A DNA stretch of 64,000 nucleotides from Chryseobacterium sp. c4a (GCF_009900745.1 NZ_WXVU01000003.1:62001-126000); one strand, 5' to 3'; counted from the first letter of the stretch, positions 19,046 to 29,465 are shown. The notes: generated by a model not told the origin, from the letters alone. Translations and numbers: made by a program.

Positions 19046-20359
19046 TTGAATATAACGATTGTAGGAACAGGTTATGTAGGATTAGTTACGGGAACTACTC
19101 TTGCAGAGCTTGGCAATTCAGTATACTGTGTTGATATTGATGAAAAAAAGGTAGAAGGTATGAAAAACGGCGTAGTTCCCATCTATGAGCCGAACCTTGA
19201 AGAGATGTTTTTGAGAAACATTCAATCTGAAAGATTATTTTTCACCACCAATTTAAAAGAAGCTTTAGACAAAAGCGAAGTGATTTACCTCGCATTACCT
19301 ACTCCTCCCGGCGAGGATGGTTCTGCTGATCTATCCTATGTATTAAAGGTAGCCAATGATATTGGAGAAATGATGACCGAATATAAGGTTATTGTTAATA
19401 AAAGTACTGTTCCTGTAGGCACTGCAGACAGAGTAAGAGAAACCATATCGTTTAAAACTAATATTCCTTTTGATGTTGTTTCCAATCCTGAATTTTTAAG
19501 AGAAGGTTTTGCCGTGGAAGATTCAATGAATCCTTCAAGAGTAGTCGTGGGAGCCAGCTCAGAAAAAGCAAAAGAAATTATGGCTAAAATATATCAGCCA
19601 TTTACCAATACGGGAATCCCGATTATTTTTATGGATGAAAAGTCATCCGAGCTTACAAAATATGCTGCAAACTCATTCCTTGCTGTAAAGATTACCTTTA
19701 TGAATGAGATTGCCAATTACTGTGAAAAAGTAGGTGCTGATGTAGATAAGGTAAGATTAGGAATGGGAAGTGATGACAGAATTGGGCACAGATTCCTATT
19801 TCCAGGCATCGGATACGGTGGAAGTTGCTTTCCGAAGGATGTAAAAGCTCTTATAAAATCTGGAAAACAGGAAGATTTCAACTTTCAGATTCTGGAAGCT
19901 ACCGAAAATGTAAATACTTCCCAGAAAGTAATTTTAGTTTCTGAAATTGAAAAATATTTCGGCGGAAATATTGCAGGAAAAAAAATTGCCATGTGGGGAC
20001 TCGCCTTCAAAGCCAATACAGATGATATCAGAGAAGCATCTTCTTTAGATAACATTGCTCTTTTGTTAGAAAAAGGCGCAATAGTTGTAGCTTATGATGC
20101 TGTTGCTGAAAACAATGTTCAAAAACTACTGGGCGATAAAATTCAATATGCTAAAGGAATGTATGATGCATTGGAAGACGTAGATGCATTATTTATTGCT
20201 ACAGAATGGCCTGAATTCAAAAATCCTAATTTTGAGCTTATGGCTAAAAAAATGAAAAATAGGGTTATTTTTGACGGCAGGAATATGTATCCATTAGAAA
20301 TTCCTGAACAAAACGGATTTTATTATAAAAGTATAGGTAGAAAGACAATTACAAAATAA
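19046..20359 (+). CDS. ugd: UDP-glucose 6-dehydrogenase family nucleotide-sugar dehydrogenase
   Basis: NAD-dependent four-electron oxidation of a UDP-hexose to a UDP-uronic acid, most likely UDP-glucose to UDP-glucuronate. The 437 residues match the family. Motifs: the Rossmann GTGYVGLVTG (7-16), KSTVPVGT (119-126), and the catalytic Cys261 in GYGGSCFPKD. It begins with TTG at 19046 because the Rossmann strand starts immediately (NITIVGTG) and no ATG lies nearer. First gene of the polysaccharide locus and divergent from rimP; rfbB follows after 4 bases. A related substrate such as UDP-GlcNAc cannot be excluded from sequence alone. Confidence 0.93.
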   Translation: MNITIVGTGYVGLVTGTTLAELGNSVYCVDIDEKKVEGMKNGVVPIYEPNLEEMFLRNIQSERLFFTTNLKEALDKSEVIYLALPTPPGEDGSADLSYVLKVANDIGEMMTEYKVIVNKSTVPVGTADRVRETISFKTNIPFDVVSNPEFLREGFAVEDSMNPSRVVVGASSEKAKEIMAKIYQPFTNTGIPIIFMDEKSSELTKYAANSFLAVKITFMNEIANYCEKVGADVDKVRLGMGSDDRIGHRFLFPGIGYGGSCFPKDVKALIKSGKQEDFNFQILEATENVNTSQKVILVSEIEKYFGGNIAGKKIAMWGLAFKANTDDIREASSLDNIALLLEKGAIVVAYDAVAENNVQKLLGDKIQYAKGMYDALEDVDALFIATEWPEFKNPNFELMAKKMKNRVIFDGRNMYPLEIPEQNGFYYKSIGRKTITK

Positions 20360-20363
20360 AGAA

Positions 20364-21443
20364 ATGAAAAACATTATTATTACGGGAGGAGCAGGATTCA
20401 TTGGGTCCCATGTTGTAAGAGAATTTGTAAAAAACAATCCGGAAAGCACCATCATTAATCTTGATGCTCTTACTTATGCCGGAAATTTAGAAAACCTGAA
20501 GGACATTGAAAATGAACCTAATTATGTTTTCGAAAAAGCAGACATTACAAAACCCGAAGAACTAAGAAGGGTTTTTGAAAAATATAACCCAGACGCAATT
20601 GTACATTTAGCCGCAGAAAGCCATGTTGACAGAAGTATTACTGATCCAATGGCTTTTATCAACACCAATGTAAACGGAACAGCTAATCTTCTTAATCTTT
20701 GTAAAGAATTCTGGACACTCAACCCGGAGCATACTCACGGAAGATTTCCGGATGAGAAGAGAACCAATTTATTTTATCACGTGTCAACGGATGAAGTATA
20801 TGGTAGCTTAGGAGAAACAGGATTCTTTTTAGAAACTACTTCTTATGACCCTCAATCACCATATTCTGCATCAAAAGCAGCTTCCGACCACTTAGTAAGA
20901 GCATATGGAAATACGTATGGAATGCCATTTATTGTATCCAACTGCTCAAACAATTATGGTCCTAATCATTTCCCTGAAAAGCTGATCCCTCTTTGTATCT
21001 CTAATATTATTAACGAAAGGCCTTTACCTATTTATGGTGACGGGAAATACACCAGAGACTGGTTATTTGTAATCGATCATGCTAAAGGAATCCACCAGAT
21101 CTTCAACGAAGCAAAAACCGGAGAAACTTATAATATAGGAGGATTCAATGAATGGCAGAATATTGACTTGGTTAAAGAATTAATCAAACAGATGGATGCT
21201 AAACTTGGAAAACCTGAAGGTTATTCTGAAAAGCTAATCACATTTGTCAAAGACAGGCCAGGACATGATAAGCGTTATGCTATTGATGCCACTAAATTAA
21301 ATAAGGATTTGGGATGGAAGCCTTCCGTAACATTTGAAGAAGGATTAGGAAAAACTATAGACTGGTACCTTGAGAACAAGGAATGGCTTGAAAATGTAAC
21401 CAGCGGAGATTACCAAAAATACTATGAAAATCAGTACAATTAG
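20364..21443 (+). CDS. rfbB: dTDP-glucose 4,6-dehydratase
   Basis: Converts dTDP-glucose to dTDP-4-keto-6-deoxyglucose with an internally recycled NAD. The 359 residues show GGAGFIG (8-14), the dehydratase triad region STDEVYG (141-147, Thr-Asp-Glu) and the Tyr167-Lys171 pair in YSASK. It lies 4 bases after ugd and is followed by rfbA. No rfbC (3,5-epimerase) or rfbD (reductase) is present in the window. The product is therefore probably not rhamnose; it probably feeds the ketoisomerase/aminotransferase genes at 25670-27625. Confidence 0.96.
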   Translation: MKNIIITGGAGFIGSHVVREFVKNNPESTIINLDALTYAGNLENLKDIENEPNYVFEKADITKPEELRRVFEKYNPDAIVHLAAESHVDRSITDPMAFINTNVNGTANLLNLCKEFWTLNPEHTHGRFPDEKRTNLFYHVSTDEVYGSLGETGFFLETTSYDPQSPYSASKAASDHLVRAYGNTYGMPFIVSNCSNNYGPNHFPEKLIPLCISNIINERPLPIYGDGKYTRDWLFVIDHAKGIHQIFNEAKTGETYNIGGFNEWQNIDLVKELIKQMDAKLGKPEGYSEKLITFVKDRPGHDKRYAIDATKLNKDLGWKPSVTFEEGLGKTIDWYLENKEWLENVTSGDYQKYYENQYN

Positions 21444-21475
21444 TATTGCCAATCACAGAATATAAAATAAAAAAG

Positions 21476-22339
21476 ATGAAAGGAATAATATTAGCCGGAG
21501 GATCCGGAACAAGACTTTACCCTCTAACCATTGCCGTAAGTAAGCAGCTAATGCCTGTTTACGACAAACCGATGATCTACTATCCATTATCCACTTTACT
21601 TTTAGCTGGAATTAAGGATATTCTGATCATTACAACCCCACATGATCAGGCTGGGTTCACTAAACTATTAGGTGATGGCTCTCAGATTGGTTGTAATATA
21701 GAATATGTTGTACAGCCAAGCCCAGATGGCCTGGCACAAGCCTTTATCCTAGGTGATAAATTTATAGGTAATGATCCGGCAGCGCTTGTTTTAGGAGACA
21801 ACATCTTCTATGGTTCTGAAATGGGAACTTTATTAAAGAACAAAACCAATCCGGATGGAGGTGTTGTTTTTGCTTATCACGTTGCAGACCCTGAAAGATA
21901 TGGTGTTGTAGAATTTGATAACAATTTCAAAGCTGTTTCTATTGAAGAAAAACCTTTAAAACCTAAATCAAACTACGCAGTCCCAGGTCTTTATTTTTAC
22001 GACAACAATGTGGTGGAAATTGCTAAAAACATACAACCTTCTGCAAGAGGAGAACTAGAAATTACTGACATTAATAATGTTTATCTTAAAAACGAAAAGC
22101 TTGAGGTAGGTGTTCTGGACAGAGGTACAGCATGGCTGGATACCGGAACATTTGATTCACTTCATGATGCTTCAGAATTTGTAAGTGTTATTGAAAAGAG
22201 GCAAGGGTTTAAAATCGGATGTATTGAGGAAATCGCTTTCAGAAATAAATTCATCAACGAAGAAAAGCTATTGGAAACAGCAGTAAAGTATGGTAAAAGT
22301 GGCTACGGGCAGTATTTGAAACAACTCGTTGGTCAATAA
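21476..22339 (+). CDS. rfbA: Glucose-1-phosphate thymidylyltransferase
   Basis: Makes dTDP-glucose from dTTP and glucose-1-phosphate, the step before RfbB. The nucleotidyltransferase signature GGSGTRLYP lies at 8-16 and the protein is 287 residues, the family length. A longer frame starts at a TTG at 21446. I choose the ATG at 21476 because homologues begin MKGIILAGG and a purine-rich stretch precedes it. A strong terminator follows the gene at 22362-22391, so ugd-rfbB-rfbA may form one transcript separate from the transporter genes. Confidence 0.96.
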   Translation: MKGIILAGGSGTRLYPLTIAVSKQLMPVYDKPMIYYPLSTLLLAGIKDILIITTPHDQAGFTKLLGDGSQIGCNIEYVVQPSPDGLAQAFILGDKFIGNDPAALVLGDNIFYGSEMGTLLKNKTNPDGGVVFAYHVADPERYGVVEFDNNFKAVSIEEKPLKPKSNYAVPGLYFYDNNVVEIAKNIQPSARGELEITDINNVYLKNEKLEVGVLDRGTAWLDTGTFDSLHDASEFVSVIEKRQGFKIGCIEEIAFRNKFINEEKLLETAVKYGKSGYGQYLKQLVGQ

Positions 22340-22361
22340 CCATTTAATTTATAAACTTTGT

Positions 22362-22391
22362 AAACTATTGACTTCATAGTCAATAGTTTTT
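22362..22391 (+). terminator. Intrinsic terminator after rfbA
   Basis: A perfect 12-bp stem (22362-22373 with 22378-22389), a TCAT tetraloop and a T-run through 22391. It separates ugd-rfbB-rfbA from the export and assembly genes, although regulated read-through is possible. Confidence 0.85.
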
Positions 22392-22481
22392 GTTCATAAT
22401 AACAAATATCAATATATTAGTTATTCACTTTTAGCCTTATATCTAATGTAAGAACTAAAAATCGGTAAGAATTAATTATTA

Positions 22482-22489
22482 TAAATTTG
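22482..22489 (+). promoter_or_regulatory. -7 element upstream of the ABC export genes
   Basis: TAAATTTG matches TAnnTTTG and predicts a start near 22496, nine bases before the ATG at 22505. It overlaps the TTG at 22487 that would give the longest frame, which argues against that TTG being the start codon. No clear -33 box. Confidence 0.45.
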
Positions 22490-22504
22490 CAAAAACTTAC
22501 ACAG

Positions 22505-23353
22505 ATGAATGAACCACAGCAAAAGTGGACAGAAACAATAGAAGCCAATCATTCTTTATTTGATTTAAAACTTAAAGAAGTATGGCGGTATAAGGATCTT
22601 ATTTACATGTTTGTAAAAAGAGACTTCATATCAAGCTTCAAGCAAACCATTTTGGGGCCAATCTGGTTTTTTATTAACCCGGTTTTAACAACAATCGTAT
22701 ATCTGGTTGTTTTTGGAGCGATTGCCAAACTTCCTACAGATGGTGCTCCCCCTATTTTATTTTATCTGTCTGGTGTAACTCTCTGGAATTACTTCTCAGC
22801 TTCATTGCTTACTACTTCCACTACCTTTGTAGGGAACTCAACTATTTTCGGGAAAGTGTATTTCCCAAGACTGGTAACGCCACTTTCAGTTGTCATCTCC
22901 AACCTGATGCGTTTTGGGGTACAGTTCCTTTTATTTCTTCTTGCATGGGCTTATTACCTGAGCCAAGGAAAAGTGCAGCCTAACATCTGGATTCTTGCAA
23001 CTCCTTTTCTGATCATATTGATGGCCTTTTTTGCATTGGGAGTAGGAATGATATTTTCGGCTCTTACTACAAAATATAAAGATTTGAGTATGTTATTAGG
23101 CTTTGGAGTGAGTTTATATATGTATGCCACTCCGGTAATCTATCCGGTATCCTCTCTTCCGGCAGGATTCAAAAAACTGGCATACTATAATCCGCTTACG
23201 GGGATTTTTGAATGTTTTAAATACGCCTGGCTTGGCGTAGGTGATTTCTCGCCATTAATGCTGGGAATCAGTACGGTTATTATTCTTATTTTATTGGTAT
23301 TAGGAATACTGATTTTTAATAAGGTTGAAAAAACCTTTATGGACACCGTATAA
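22505..23353 (+). CDS. Polysaccharide ABC exporter, permease subunit (Wzm type)
   Basis: ABC-2-type inner-membrane permease of 282 residues that, with the next gene, exports an undecaprenyl-linked glycan. The N-terminal cytoplasmic segment ends in a typical YMFVKRDFISSFKQT amphipathic region. About six hydrophobic segments follow (PVLTTIVYLVVFGAI, then helices near residues 105-125, 140-160, 170-190, 200-225 and 255-275). Residues IYPVSSLPA..YNPLTGIFECFKYAWL near the C-terminus are typical of Wzm/TagG/RfbD permeases. Start taken at the ATG 22505, not the TTG at 22487, because of the -7 element there. Confidence 0.93.
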   Translation: MNEPQQKWTETIEANHSLFDLKLKEVWRYKDLIYMFVKRDFISSFKQTILGPIWFFINPVLTTIVYLVVFGAIAKLPTDGAPPILFYLSGVTLWNYFSASLLTTSTTFVGNSTIFGKVYFPRLVTPLSVVISNLMRFGVQFLLFLLAWAYYLSQGKVQPNIWILATPFLIILMAFFALGVGMIFSALTTKYKDLSMLLGFGVSLYMYATPVIYPVSSLPAGFKKLAYYNPLTGIFECFKYAWLGVGDFSPLMLGISTVIILILLVLGILIFNKVEKTFMDTV

Positions 23354-23391
23354 GATTTAACTGTTATCTTTAATCTAAAATCAATCTAAAC

Positions 23392-24642
23392 ATGCTGGCT
23401 TTAAAAGCAGAAAACATATCAAAACAATACCGTCTGGGACAGGTGGGCACGGGAACTCTCTCTCATGACCTTAACAGATTCTGGCATAAAGTAAGAGGAA
23501 AAGAAGATCCTTATTTAAAAATTGGTGAAACCAACGACAGAACAACTAAAGGAGATTCTGAGTACGTTTGGTCGCTCCGTGATATCAATTTTGAGATTGA
23601 ACAGGGAGATGCTGTAGGAATTATAGGAAGAAATGGTGCTGGTAAATCTACTTTACTCAAACTTTTAAGTAAAGTAACCAAACCAACAACCGGAAAAATT
23701 TATACTCAGGGAAGAATTGCATCACTACTGGAGGTAGGAACAGGATTCCATCCTGAAATGACAGGGCGTGAGAATGTATACCTTAATGGAGCTATTCTTG
23801 GGATGACCAGAAAGGAAATCACCCGAAAATTTGATGAAATTGTAGACTTTTCAGGAGTTGAAAGATATATAGATACTCCGGTAAAAAGATATTCTTCAGG
23901 AATGTATGTCCGTCTGGCATTTGCTGTTGCGGCACACCTTGAGTCTGAAATACTGATCGTAGATGAAGTACTTGCAGTAGGAGATTCTGAGTTTCAAAAG
24001 AAATGTCTTGGAAAAATGGGTGATGTTACAAAGGGACAAGGAAGAACTGTTTTGTTTGTAAGCCACAATATGGCTGCCATTAATGAGCTTTGCAACAGTG
24101 CTATTTTATTAGATCAAGGCTCTGTGGCCATGCAAGGAGACAAAGATAAATGTATCATTGAATACCAGCGTAAGAATTCCTACATCTCTCATTATGAAGC
24201 TTCAAAAGATGGTTTTGAAATTGGTAATGACAGAATTAAAGTTCAGGCCTACTCAGCAACACCTATCCAAGGAAATGTACTGAATATCAATTCAGGAGTA
24301 AGAATAAAAGTAGATTTTATAAGCACGATTCAAAATGCAACTGTAGATCTTTCTTTCTATATCAAAAACTCTCATGAAGTTATTGTGATGAGTAACGGCT
24401 TTATGATCAGTGAGAATGGAGAACCGGGGGGCTACTCTATCTGTTTTGATATTCCGGCCAATATACTTAATGAGGATTCTTATTATTTTGATATGTTTTG
24501 GGGAATGAACCGTTCCGAGATCGCATTCAAAACACAATCATTTGGTTTTGAAATCAATGGAATCAGAAATCAATTTGGAGACATCAAAAAATCACCAGGT
24601 GTAATTTCGCCTGCTATTGCTTCGGAAATCAAAAAGTTATAA
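23392..24642 (+). CDS. Polysaccharide ABC exporter, ATP-binding subunit (Wzt type)
   Basis: ATPase partner of the permease 38 bases upstream. The nucleotide-binding domain shows Walker A GRNGAGKS (79-86), the signature YSSGM (167-171) and Walker B ILIVDE (187-192). The N-terminal extension before Walker A is long, as in Wzt/TagH proteins. The 416-residue length adds a C-terminal beta-rich domain (about 250-416). In Wzt proteins of this layout such a domain recognises the non-reducing-end cap of the finished chain. This suggests chain-length control by terminal modification before export (inference). The two methyltransferases of the locus (37074, 50568) are candidate capping enzymes. Confidence 0.94.
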   Translation: MLALKAENISKQYRLGQVGTGTLSHDLNRFWHKVRGKEDPYLKIGETNDRTTKGDSEYVWSLRDINFEIEQGDAVGIIGRNGAGKSTLLKLLSKVTKPTTGKIYTQGRIASLLEVGTGFHPEMTGRENVYLNGAILGMTRKEITRKFDEIVDFSGVERYIDTPVKRYSSGMYVRLAFAVAAHLESEILIVDEVLAVGDSEFQKKCLGKMGDVTKGQGRTVLFVSHNMAAINELCNSAILLDQGSVAMQGDKDKCIIEYQRKNSYISHYEASKDGFEIGNDRIKVQAYSATPIQGNVLNINSGVRIKVDFISTIQNATVDLSFYIKNSHEVIVMSNGFMISENGEPGGYSICFDIPANILNEDSYYFDMFWGMNRSEIAFKTQSFGFEINGIRNQFGDIKKSPGVISPAIASEIKKL

Positions 24643-24675
24643 CTTTTCAGTGCTCATCATTCAAAATAATTCATC

Positions 24676-25653
24676 ATGCTTTTAAATATTATCTTTTCAT
24701 ATAACCGAGCTATGCAGGTAGATTATCTGCTAAGTACTATTTTAAAAAAAATAAAGATAGATGACTATGAAACGGTTATTTTATATCACACGACCGGAAA
24801 TCATCATTTAGGTTATAAAAAATTAATTGAAAAGTATAAAAACTATCCTAATATTCGTTTTGAGGAAAGAAAAGAAATATGGTTTGACACCGCTTTTTTC
24901 AAAACACTTACCAACAAAAAAAATTTTAAATTCTTCCTGGAGAAAAATCTAAAGAATAAGCAGGGCGATAACTTCAAAGGGCTGCTTCAGGATTTATTAA
25001 GAAAGACCAAACATGAATTGGTCATGTTCAATACCGATGATGGTGTCTTTTATAATGATGTAGTTCTGGATGAAGAAGTTCTTTCGGAATTTAAAAAAGA
25101 TCCTGAACATTCGTCTTACAGAATGTATGTAGGTGATAATATTGAAGGGTTCCCTAATTATATTCAGAAAAAAGGCAATCATTATGAATGGGACTATTAT
25201 GCAGATAAGAATATTACGCACTGGTCTTATCCATTTTCAGTGGACGGAACGGTATACAACGCTAAGCATTTGTTAAAAGTTTTAGAAAAAATACCTTATC
25301 ACAACCCAATCACTTTAGAAGAAAATGTGTTCAGACATGCATTACAGCATAAACTCTTTAGAAAAGGAATGAGCCCATTACAAACCAAACTGGTAGGTAC
25401 AACTTTAAACAGGGTTTCTGTGGAAACATTCAACCCGACCATCAATATAAGTGTTGATGAATTAAATGAAAAATTTGTCGACGGATATACTCTTCACCTG
25501 GGACTCCCCGATCATATTGACGTGGTTAATATTGTTCCTTTTGAAGTAAGTGTAGTAAAAGAAGACAAGAAAATACTTCTCTATTCATTGGATGAAGATG
25601 GAAAGAAGATACAAAATTCGTATGGAATTGAAGGGACTAAAAACGAGTCCTAA
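24676..25653 (+). CDS. Putative GT-A-fold glycosyltransferase
   Basis: A 325-residue soluble protein without signal or membrane segments. It starts like a GT-A enzyme (LNIIFSYNRAMQVDYLL). A candidate nucleotide-sugar/metal site is FNTDDGVFYND at about residues 117-127, and a later acidic segment ITLEENVFR may be catalytic. I do not recognise a named family. It lies between the ABC exporter and the dTDP-amino-sugar genes, 17 bases before the latter, so a role in transferring a residue of this glycan is likely. Confidence 0.6.
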   Translation: MLLNIIFSYNRAMQVDYLLSTILKKIKIDDYETVILYHTTGNHHLGYKKLIEKYKNYPNIRFEERKEIWFDTAFFKTLTNKKNFKFFLEKNLKNKQGDNFKGLLQDLLRKTKHELVMFNTDDGVFYNDVVLDEEVLSEFKKDPEHSSYRMYVGDNIEGFPNYIQKKGNHYEWDYYADKNITHWSYPFSVDGTVYNAKHLLKVLEKIPYHNPITLEENVFRHALQHKLFRKGMSPLQTKLVGTTLNRVSVETFNPTINISVDELNEKFVDGYTLHLGLPDHIDVVNIVPFEVSVVKEDKKILLYSLDEDGKKIQNSYGIEGTKNES

Positions 25654-25669
25654 TAGATATATAAATTAA

Positions 25670-26074
25670 ATGATTATGACTCCGCATATTATAGATTTTT
25701 TAAAGATCGGATCTCCGGAATTAGGATACATCACTGTAGCTGAAGCTCAGAAAAATGTTCCTTTTTCCATCAACAGAGTTTACTGGACTTATTTTACCCC
25801 TCAAGATGTAATCCGTGGAGGACATGCACATAAGAAATTACAGCAGGTTATCTTTGCTGTTTCAGGAACAATAGAATTCAACACTCAGGATTTGGAAGGT
25901 AATGAAGCAACATTCATATTAGATTCGCCTTCCAAAGGACTTTATATTCCGGAATTAATCTGGAGAGATATTAAGTTCAGCCACAATGCTGTTCTTTTAT
26001 GTCTTGCTTCTGAACTGTATGACGAGGATGATTATTTCAGAGATTTCGAAGATTTTAAAAACTACAAAAAATGA
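25670..26074 (+). CDS. dTDP-4-oxo-6-deoxyhexose 3,4-ketoisomerase (FdtA/QdtA family)
   Basis: Small cupin of 134 residues that moves the keto group of dTDP-4-keto-6-deoxyglucose from C4 to C3. The active-site motif [11 protein letters not shown] holds the His52-x-His54 pair that acts as acid/base in FdtA. Whether the product is the galacto (FdtA, towards Fuc3NAc) or gluco form (QdtA, towards Qui3NAc) cannot be read securely from the sequence. It overlaps the next gene by 4 bases (ATGA), so it is translationally coupled to the acetyltransferase. A second in-frame ATG two codons in is an equally possible start. Confidence 0.9.
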   Translation: MIMTPHIIDFLKIGSPELGYITVAEAQKNVPFSINRVYWTYFTPQDVIRGGHAHKKLQQVIFAVSGTIEFNTQDLEGNEATFILDSPSKGLYIPELIWRDIKFSHNAVLLCLASELYDEDDYFRDFEDFKNYKK

Positions 26075-26541
26075 TACATCCTTTAGCTGACGTACAGTCT
26101 CAAAATATAGGTGAAGGAACTTTTGTATGGCAGTTTTGTGTCATTTTAAAGGGAGCAAAAATTGGGAGTGGGTGCAACATCAATTGCCAGGTACTTATAG
26201 AAAATGATGTTACCATTGGAAATCATGTTACGATAAAGCCCGGAGTTCAGATCTGGGACGGAGTAAGCCTTGAAGATAATGTATTTATAGGGCCCAATGT
26301 AACATTTACCAACGACCTTTTTCCTAAGTCTAAAAATAAAGATTTCAAGCTGGTAAAAACACTGGTAAAAAAAGGAGCTTCCATTGGTGCCAATGCTACT
26401 ATTTTAGCAGGAATCACCATTGGTAAAAATGCATTAATCGGGGCTGGAAGCGTGGTTACTAAAAATGTTCCTGATAACGAAATATGGGTAGGAAACCCTG
26501 CAAAATTTTTAAAGAATAATAACAATGATAAAGTTTCTTGA
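26071..26541 (+). CDS. Left-handed beta-helix N-acetyltransferase (FdtC/QdtC-like)
   Basis: 156-residue protein built almost entirely of hexapeptide repeats ([36 protein letters not shown]), ending in the GNPAKFL tail of sugar O/N-acetyltransferases. With a 4-base overlap upstream and a 17-base overlap with the aminotransferase downstream, it probably acetylates the 3-amino group made by that enzyme, completing a dTDP-3-acetamido-3,6-dideoxyhexose. The gene order isomerase-acetyltransferase-aminotransferase matches known fdt clusters. Confidence 0.88.
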   Translation: MIHPLADVQSQNIGEGTFVWQFCVILKGAKIGSGCNINCQVLIENDVTIGNHVTIKPGVQIWDGVSLEDNVFIGPNVTFTNDLFPKSKNKDFKLVKTLVKKGASIGANATILAGITIGKNALIGAGSVVTKNVPDNEIWVGNPAKFLKNNNNDKVS

Positions 26542-27625
26542 TTTACAAAAAGTTAATCTTAAATATCAACAAGAAATAGAAGATAGCTTACTTCAAACTT
26601 TCAGATCTGGCTGGTATCTTTTAGGAGAAAAAACCAAAGCTTTTGAAACGAATCTAGCTCAATATATTGGAACAAAACATGCTATTGGAGTGGCCAACGG
26701 ATTGGATGCATTACGTCTGATTCTTCGCGCTTACATAGAATTAGGAATTATGAAAGCAGGAGACGAAATTCTTGTTCCTTCTAATACTTATATTGCTTCT
26801 ATATTGGCTGTTTCTGATAACGGATTGGTTCCAGTTCTTGTAGAACCGGAAATCAATACATACAATATTGATATAGCTAAAATTGAAGAGAAGATTACTC
26901 CAAAAACAAAAGGTATCCTTATTGTGCATCTTCAGGGTAGAATTGTTTTCTCGGATCAGCTTAAAGAAATTGCTCAGAAACATGAGTTAAAGATCATTGA
27001 AGATAATGCACAAGCTATCGGAGCAGCATGGAATGACATAAAATCCGGAAACCTCGGAGATGCTGCGGGATTCAGTTTTTATCCCGGAAAAAATCTAGGA
27101 GCATTAGGAGATGCAGGAGCTGTAACCACCAATGATGATGAGCTTGCAAAGGCCATCAGAGCATTGGCAAACTATGGTTCTAACCAAAAATATGTCAACA
27201 TTTATCAGGGATTAAACTCCAGGCTTGATGAACTGCAGTCTGCTGTTTTAGATATCAAGTTGAAATATATTGATGATGAAAATAATGCAAGAAGAATTAT
27301 TGCCAAAAGATTCATCAATGAAATCACCCACCCGGATATCATTCTTCCTGAATATCCTGAAAATGAAGATGAACATGTATGGCATGTTTTCGTTATCAGA
27401 ACTCATAGAAGAGATGAGCTTCAGACTTATCTTACGGAACAGGGAATACAAACCATCATCCACTATCCTATTCCGCCTCACAAGCAGGAAGCCTACAAAG
27501 AGTGGAATGACCTGTCTTTCCCTATCAGTGAAAAAATTCATGCAGAAGTTTTAAGTCTTCCGATCTCCTCTGTTTTAGATGAAGAAGAAATACAAACCAT
27601 TATTAAAACGGTAAACGAATTTTAA
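26525..27625 (+). CDS. DegT/DnrJ/EryC1 sugar aminotransferase (FdtB/QdtB-like)
   Basis: PLP-dependent transaminase that would add an amino group at C3 of the keto sugar made by the isomerase two genes upstream. The 366 residues match the family. EDNAQAIGA (159-167) holds the Asp that contacts the pyridine nitrogen. FYPGKNLG (185-192) holds the Schiff-base Lys189. [10 protein letters not shown] follows. The start overlaps the acetyltransferase by 17 bases; the ATG at 26525 fits the conserved [11 protein letters not shown] start. The next gene begins immediately after its stop. Confidence 0.93.
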   Translation: MIKFLDLQKVNLKYQQEIEDSLLQTFRSGWYLLGEKTKAFETNLAQYIGTKHAIGVANGLDALRLILRAYIELGIMKAGDEILVPSNTYIASILAVSDNGLVPVLVEPEINTYNIDIAKIEEKITPKTKGILIVHLQGRIVFSDQLKEIAQKHELKIIEDNAQAIGAAWNDIKSGNLGDAAGFSFYPGKNLGALGDAGAVTTNDDELAKAIRALANYGSNQKYVNIYQGLNSRLDELQSAVLDIKLKYIDDENNARRIIAKRFINEITHPDIILPEYPENEDEHVWHVFVIRTHRRDELQTYLTEQGIQTIIHYPIPPHKQEAYKEWNDLSFPISEKIHAEVLSLPISSVLDEEEIQTIIKTVNEF

Positions 27626-28522
27626 ATGGAACAACCATTAGTAACAGTGGTTGTAGTTTCCTATAATCACTCTCAGTTTATAAAAGAAAATCTGGATAGT
27701 ATAAAAAATCAAACCTACAGCAACATTCAGTTAATTGTAGGTGATGATGCCTCTCCGGATCATTCGGTAGAAGTTTTTGAAAAGTGGCTGCAGGAAAATA
27801 ACTATCCTGCAGAAAAAAACTTCCATACTAAGAATACAGGCTTACCAACCATGCTGAATGAATGTATGGATCTGGCCAAAGGAAAGTATATCAAAATCAT
27901 TGCAGCTGACGATTTTCTGCATCCGGAATCTATTGAAAAATCAGTTTCTACATTAGAGAAATTAGGAAATGAATACGGAATGTCTTTTTCTCATACTCAT
28001 GCTGTAAATAACGACAGTGAGATCATCGAAGATATTGCAGACTATGATGCTTTAGGCAAAGTAGATCCTCAAGTTTTCAGAGAAGAACTCTTGAAAGGGA
28101 ATAGAATTGCAGCTTTAACGGTATTATTAAGAACAGATGTAGTAAGAGAAACCGGTAAATATGATGCTCAATTTATCATAGAAGATTATTATCGATGGTT
28201 GAAGGTCAGCCAAAAATATCTGATTGCCTATATCCCGGAAAAATTGGCCTATTACAGACTGCATACTGATAATATTTCTAAAGTAAAAGCCGACAGAATT
28301 GAAATGGAGGCCGCTTTGCTCCAGATGATGTTTGATAAAAAAGGAGTTTCAAGAGGAAGTATCAATTATATTACTCAAAAATTATATCAATCAGGGACAC
28401 AGCTTCCTGAAGAATATACCAGTGCTTATCATGCCTATCCGTTTCGTTCAAAGAAACTGGACTTCGCTGTAAGAAAGAAGCTTCCTTTTTCTTTGTATAA
28501 GATTTTAAAGAAAATTATATAA
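27626..28522 (+). CDS. Family 2 glycosyltransferase
   Basis: 298-residue GT-A enzyme. VTVVVVSYNHSQF opens the nucleotide-binding half, with GDDASPDHS at about 39-47. IAADDFLHPES carries the DxD-like metal site near residue 93, and a later IEDYYRW is a plausible catalytic-base segment. It follows the aminotransferase with no gap and precedes another GT2 by one base. Sugar and linkage are unknown; it might add the 3-acetamido sugar (inference from position). Confidence 0.9.
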   Translation: MEQPLVTVVVVSYNHSQFIKENLDSIKNQTYSNIQLIVGDDASPDHSVEVFEKWLQENNYPAEKNFHTKNTGLPTMLNECMDLAKGKYIKIIAADDFLHPESIEKSVSTLEKLGNEYGMSFSHTHAVNNDSEIIEDIADYDALGKVDPQVFREELLKGNRIAALTVLLRTDVVRETGKYDAQFIIEDYYRWLKVSQKYLIAYIPEKLAYYRLHTDNISKVKADRIEMEAALLQMMFDKKGVSRGSINYITQKLYQSGTQLPEEYTSAYHAYPFRSKKLDFAVRKKLPFSLYKILKKII

Positions 28523-28523
28523 A

Positions 28524-29330
28524 ATGAATCCTTTAATCTCCATCATTGTTCCTTGCTATAATCAGGCTGTTTATCTTGATGAATGTCTGGAATCTGTACT
28601 TCAGCAGACGTATCAGAACTGGGAATGTATTATTGTTAATGATGGTTCTCCAGACAACACGAAAGATGCTGCTAAAAAATGGATAGAAAGAGACGCACGT
28701 TTTCAGTATGTTGATAAGGAAAACGGAGGATTATCCTCAGCAAGAAATGCAGGAATAGCAGTTGCAAAAGGAGAATGGATTTTACCTTTGGATGCTGATG
28801 ATAAGATCTCTCCGGTTTATCTTGAATTGGCAGAGAAAGAATTCAATAATGGCTATAGTGTTATTTACTGTGAAGCTGAAAAATTTGGTATAGAAACAGG
28901 AAAATGGATTCTACCCGAATATACCCCACAAGCTTTAGCGGTAAGAAATGTTATTTTTTGTACTGCATTTTTTAAAAGAACAGATTGGGAAAAAGCCGGT
29001 GGATATGACACCAGCCTTATTTATGGTCTGGAAGATTGGGAATTCTGGATTTCCATTCTCAAAAATGGAGGTAAAGTGCATAAAATCAAAGAAATTTGTT
29101 TCTATTACAGGATCAAAGAAAACTCCATGATCAAAGACATGATCTCCGACAACGGGGACATGAAGAAAATGGTAACCCACAATATTGTATACAGAAAACA
29201 CATCGAGTTTTTCACAAAGGAACTCGGTAGTTTTGAGAAGCTCTACGATAATAACCAGCATTTAAAAAATATCCTCAACAGCAAGAGATATGTTTGGGCA
29301 AATAAAATTTTTAATCTTTTTAACCGATGA
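28524..29330 (+). CDS. Family 2 glycosyltransferase
   Basis: 268-residue GT-A enzyme starting ISIIVPCYNQAVYLDECLES, with VNDGSPDNT for nucleotide contact. LDADDKISP carries the DxD metal site (about residues 92-100). GLEDWEFWI near residue 170 is a typical acceptor/base region. Immediately downstream of another GT2 gene and followed by a 135-base gap with a TATATTTG element at 29381-29388. Confidence 0.92.
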   Translation: MNPLISIIVPCYNQAVYLDECLESVLQQTYQNWECIIVNDGSPDNTKDAAKKWIERDARFQYVDKENGGLSSARNAGIAVAKGEWILPLDADDKISPVYLELAEKEFNNGYSVIYCEAEKFGIETGKWILPEYTPQALAVRNVIFCTAFFKRTDWEKAGGYDTSLIYGLEDWEFWISILKNGGKVHKIKEICFYYRIKENSMIKDMISDNGDMKKMVTHNIVYRKHIEFFTKELGSFEKLYDNNQHLKNILNSKRYVWANKIFNLFNR

Positions 29331-29465
29331 GAAAAAAGAGAGAGAAGACTGGTTACCCCAACAAAATGAAATACTATTCATATATTTGAGTATCTGAATG
29401 AAATAATTTTTCTTCAGATATGGAATAATGTTCCCCTATAACACAATTAATGAAACAACTAAGGT

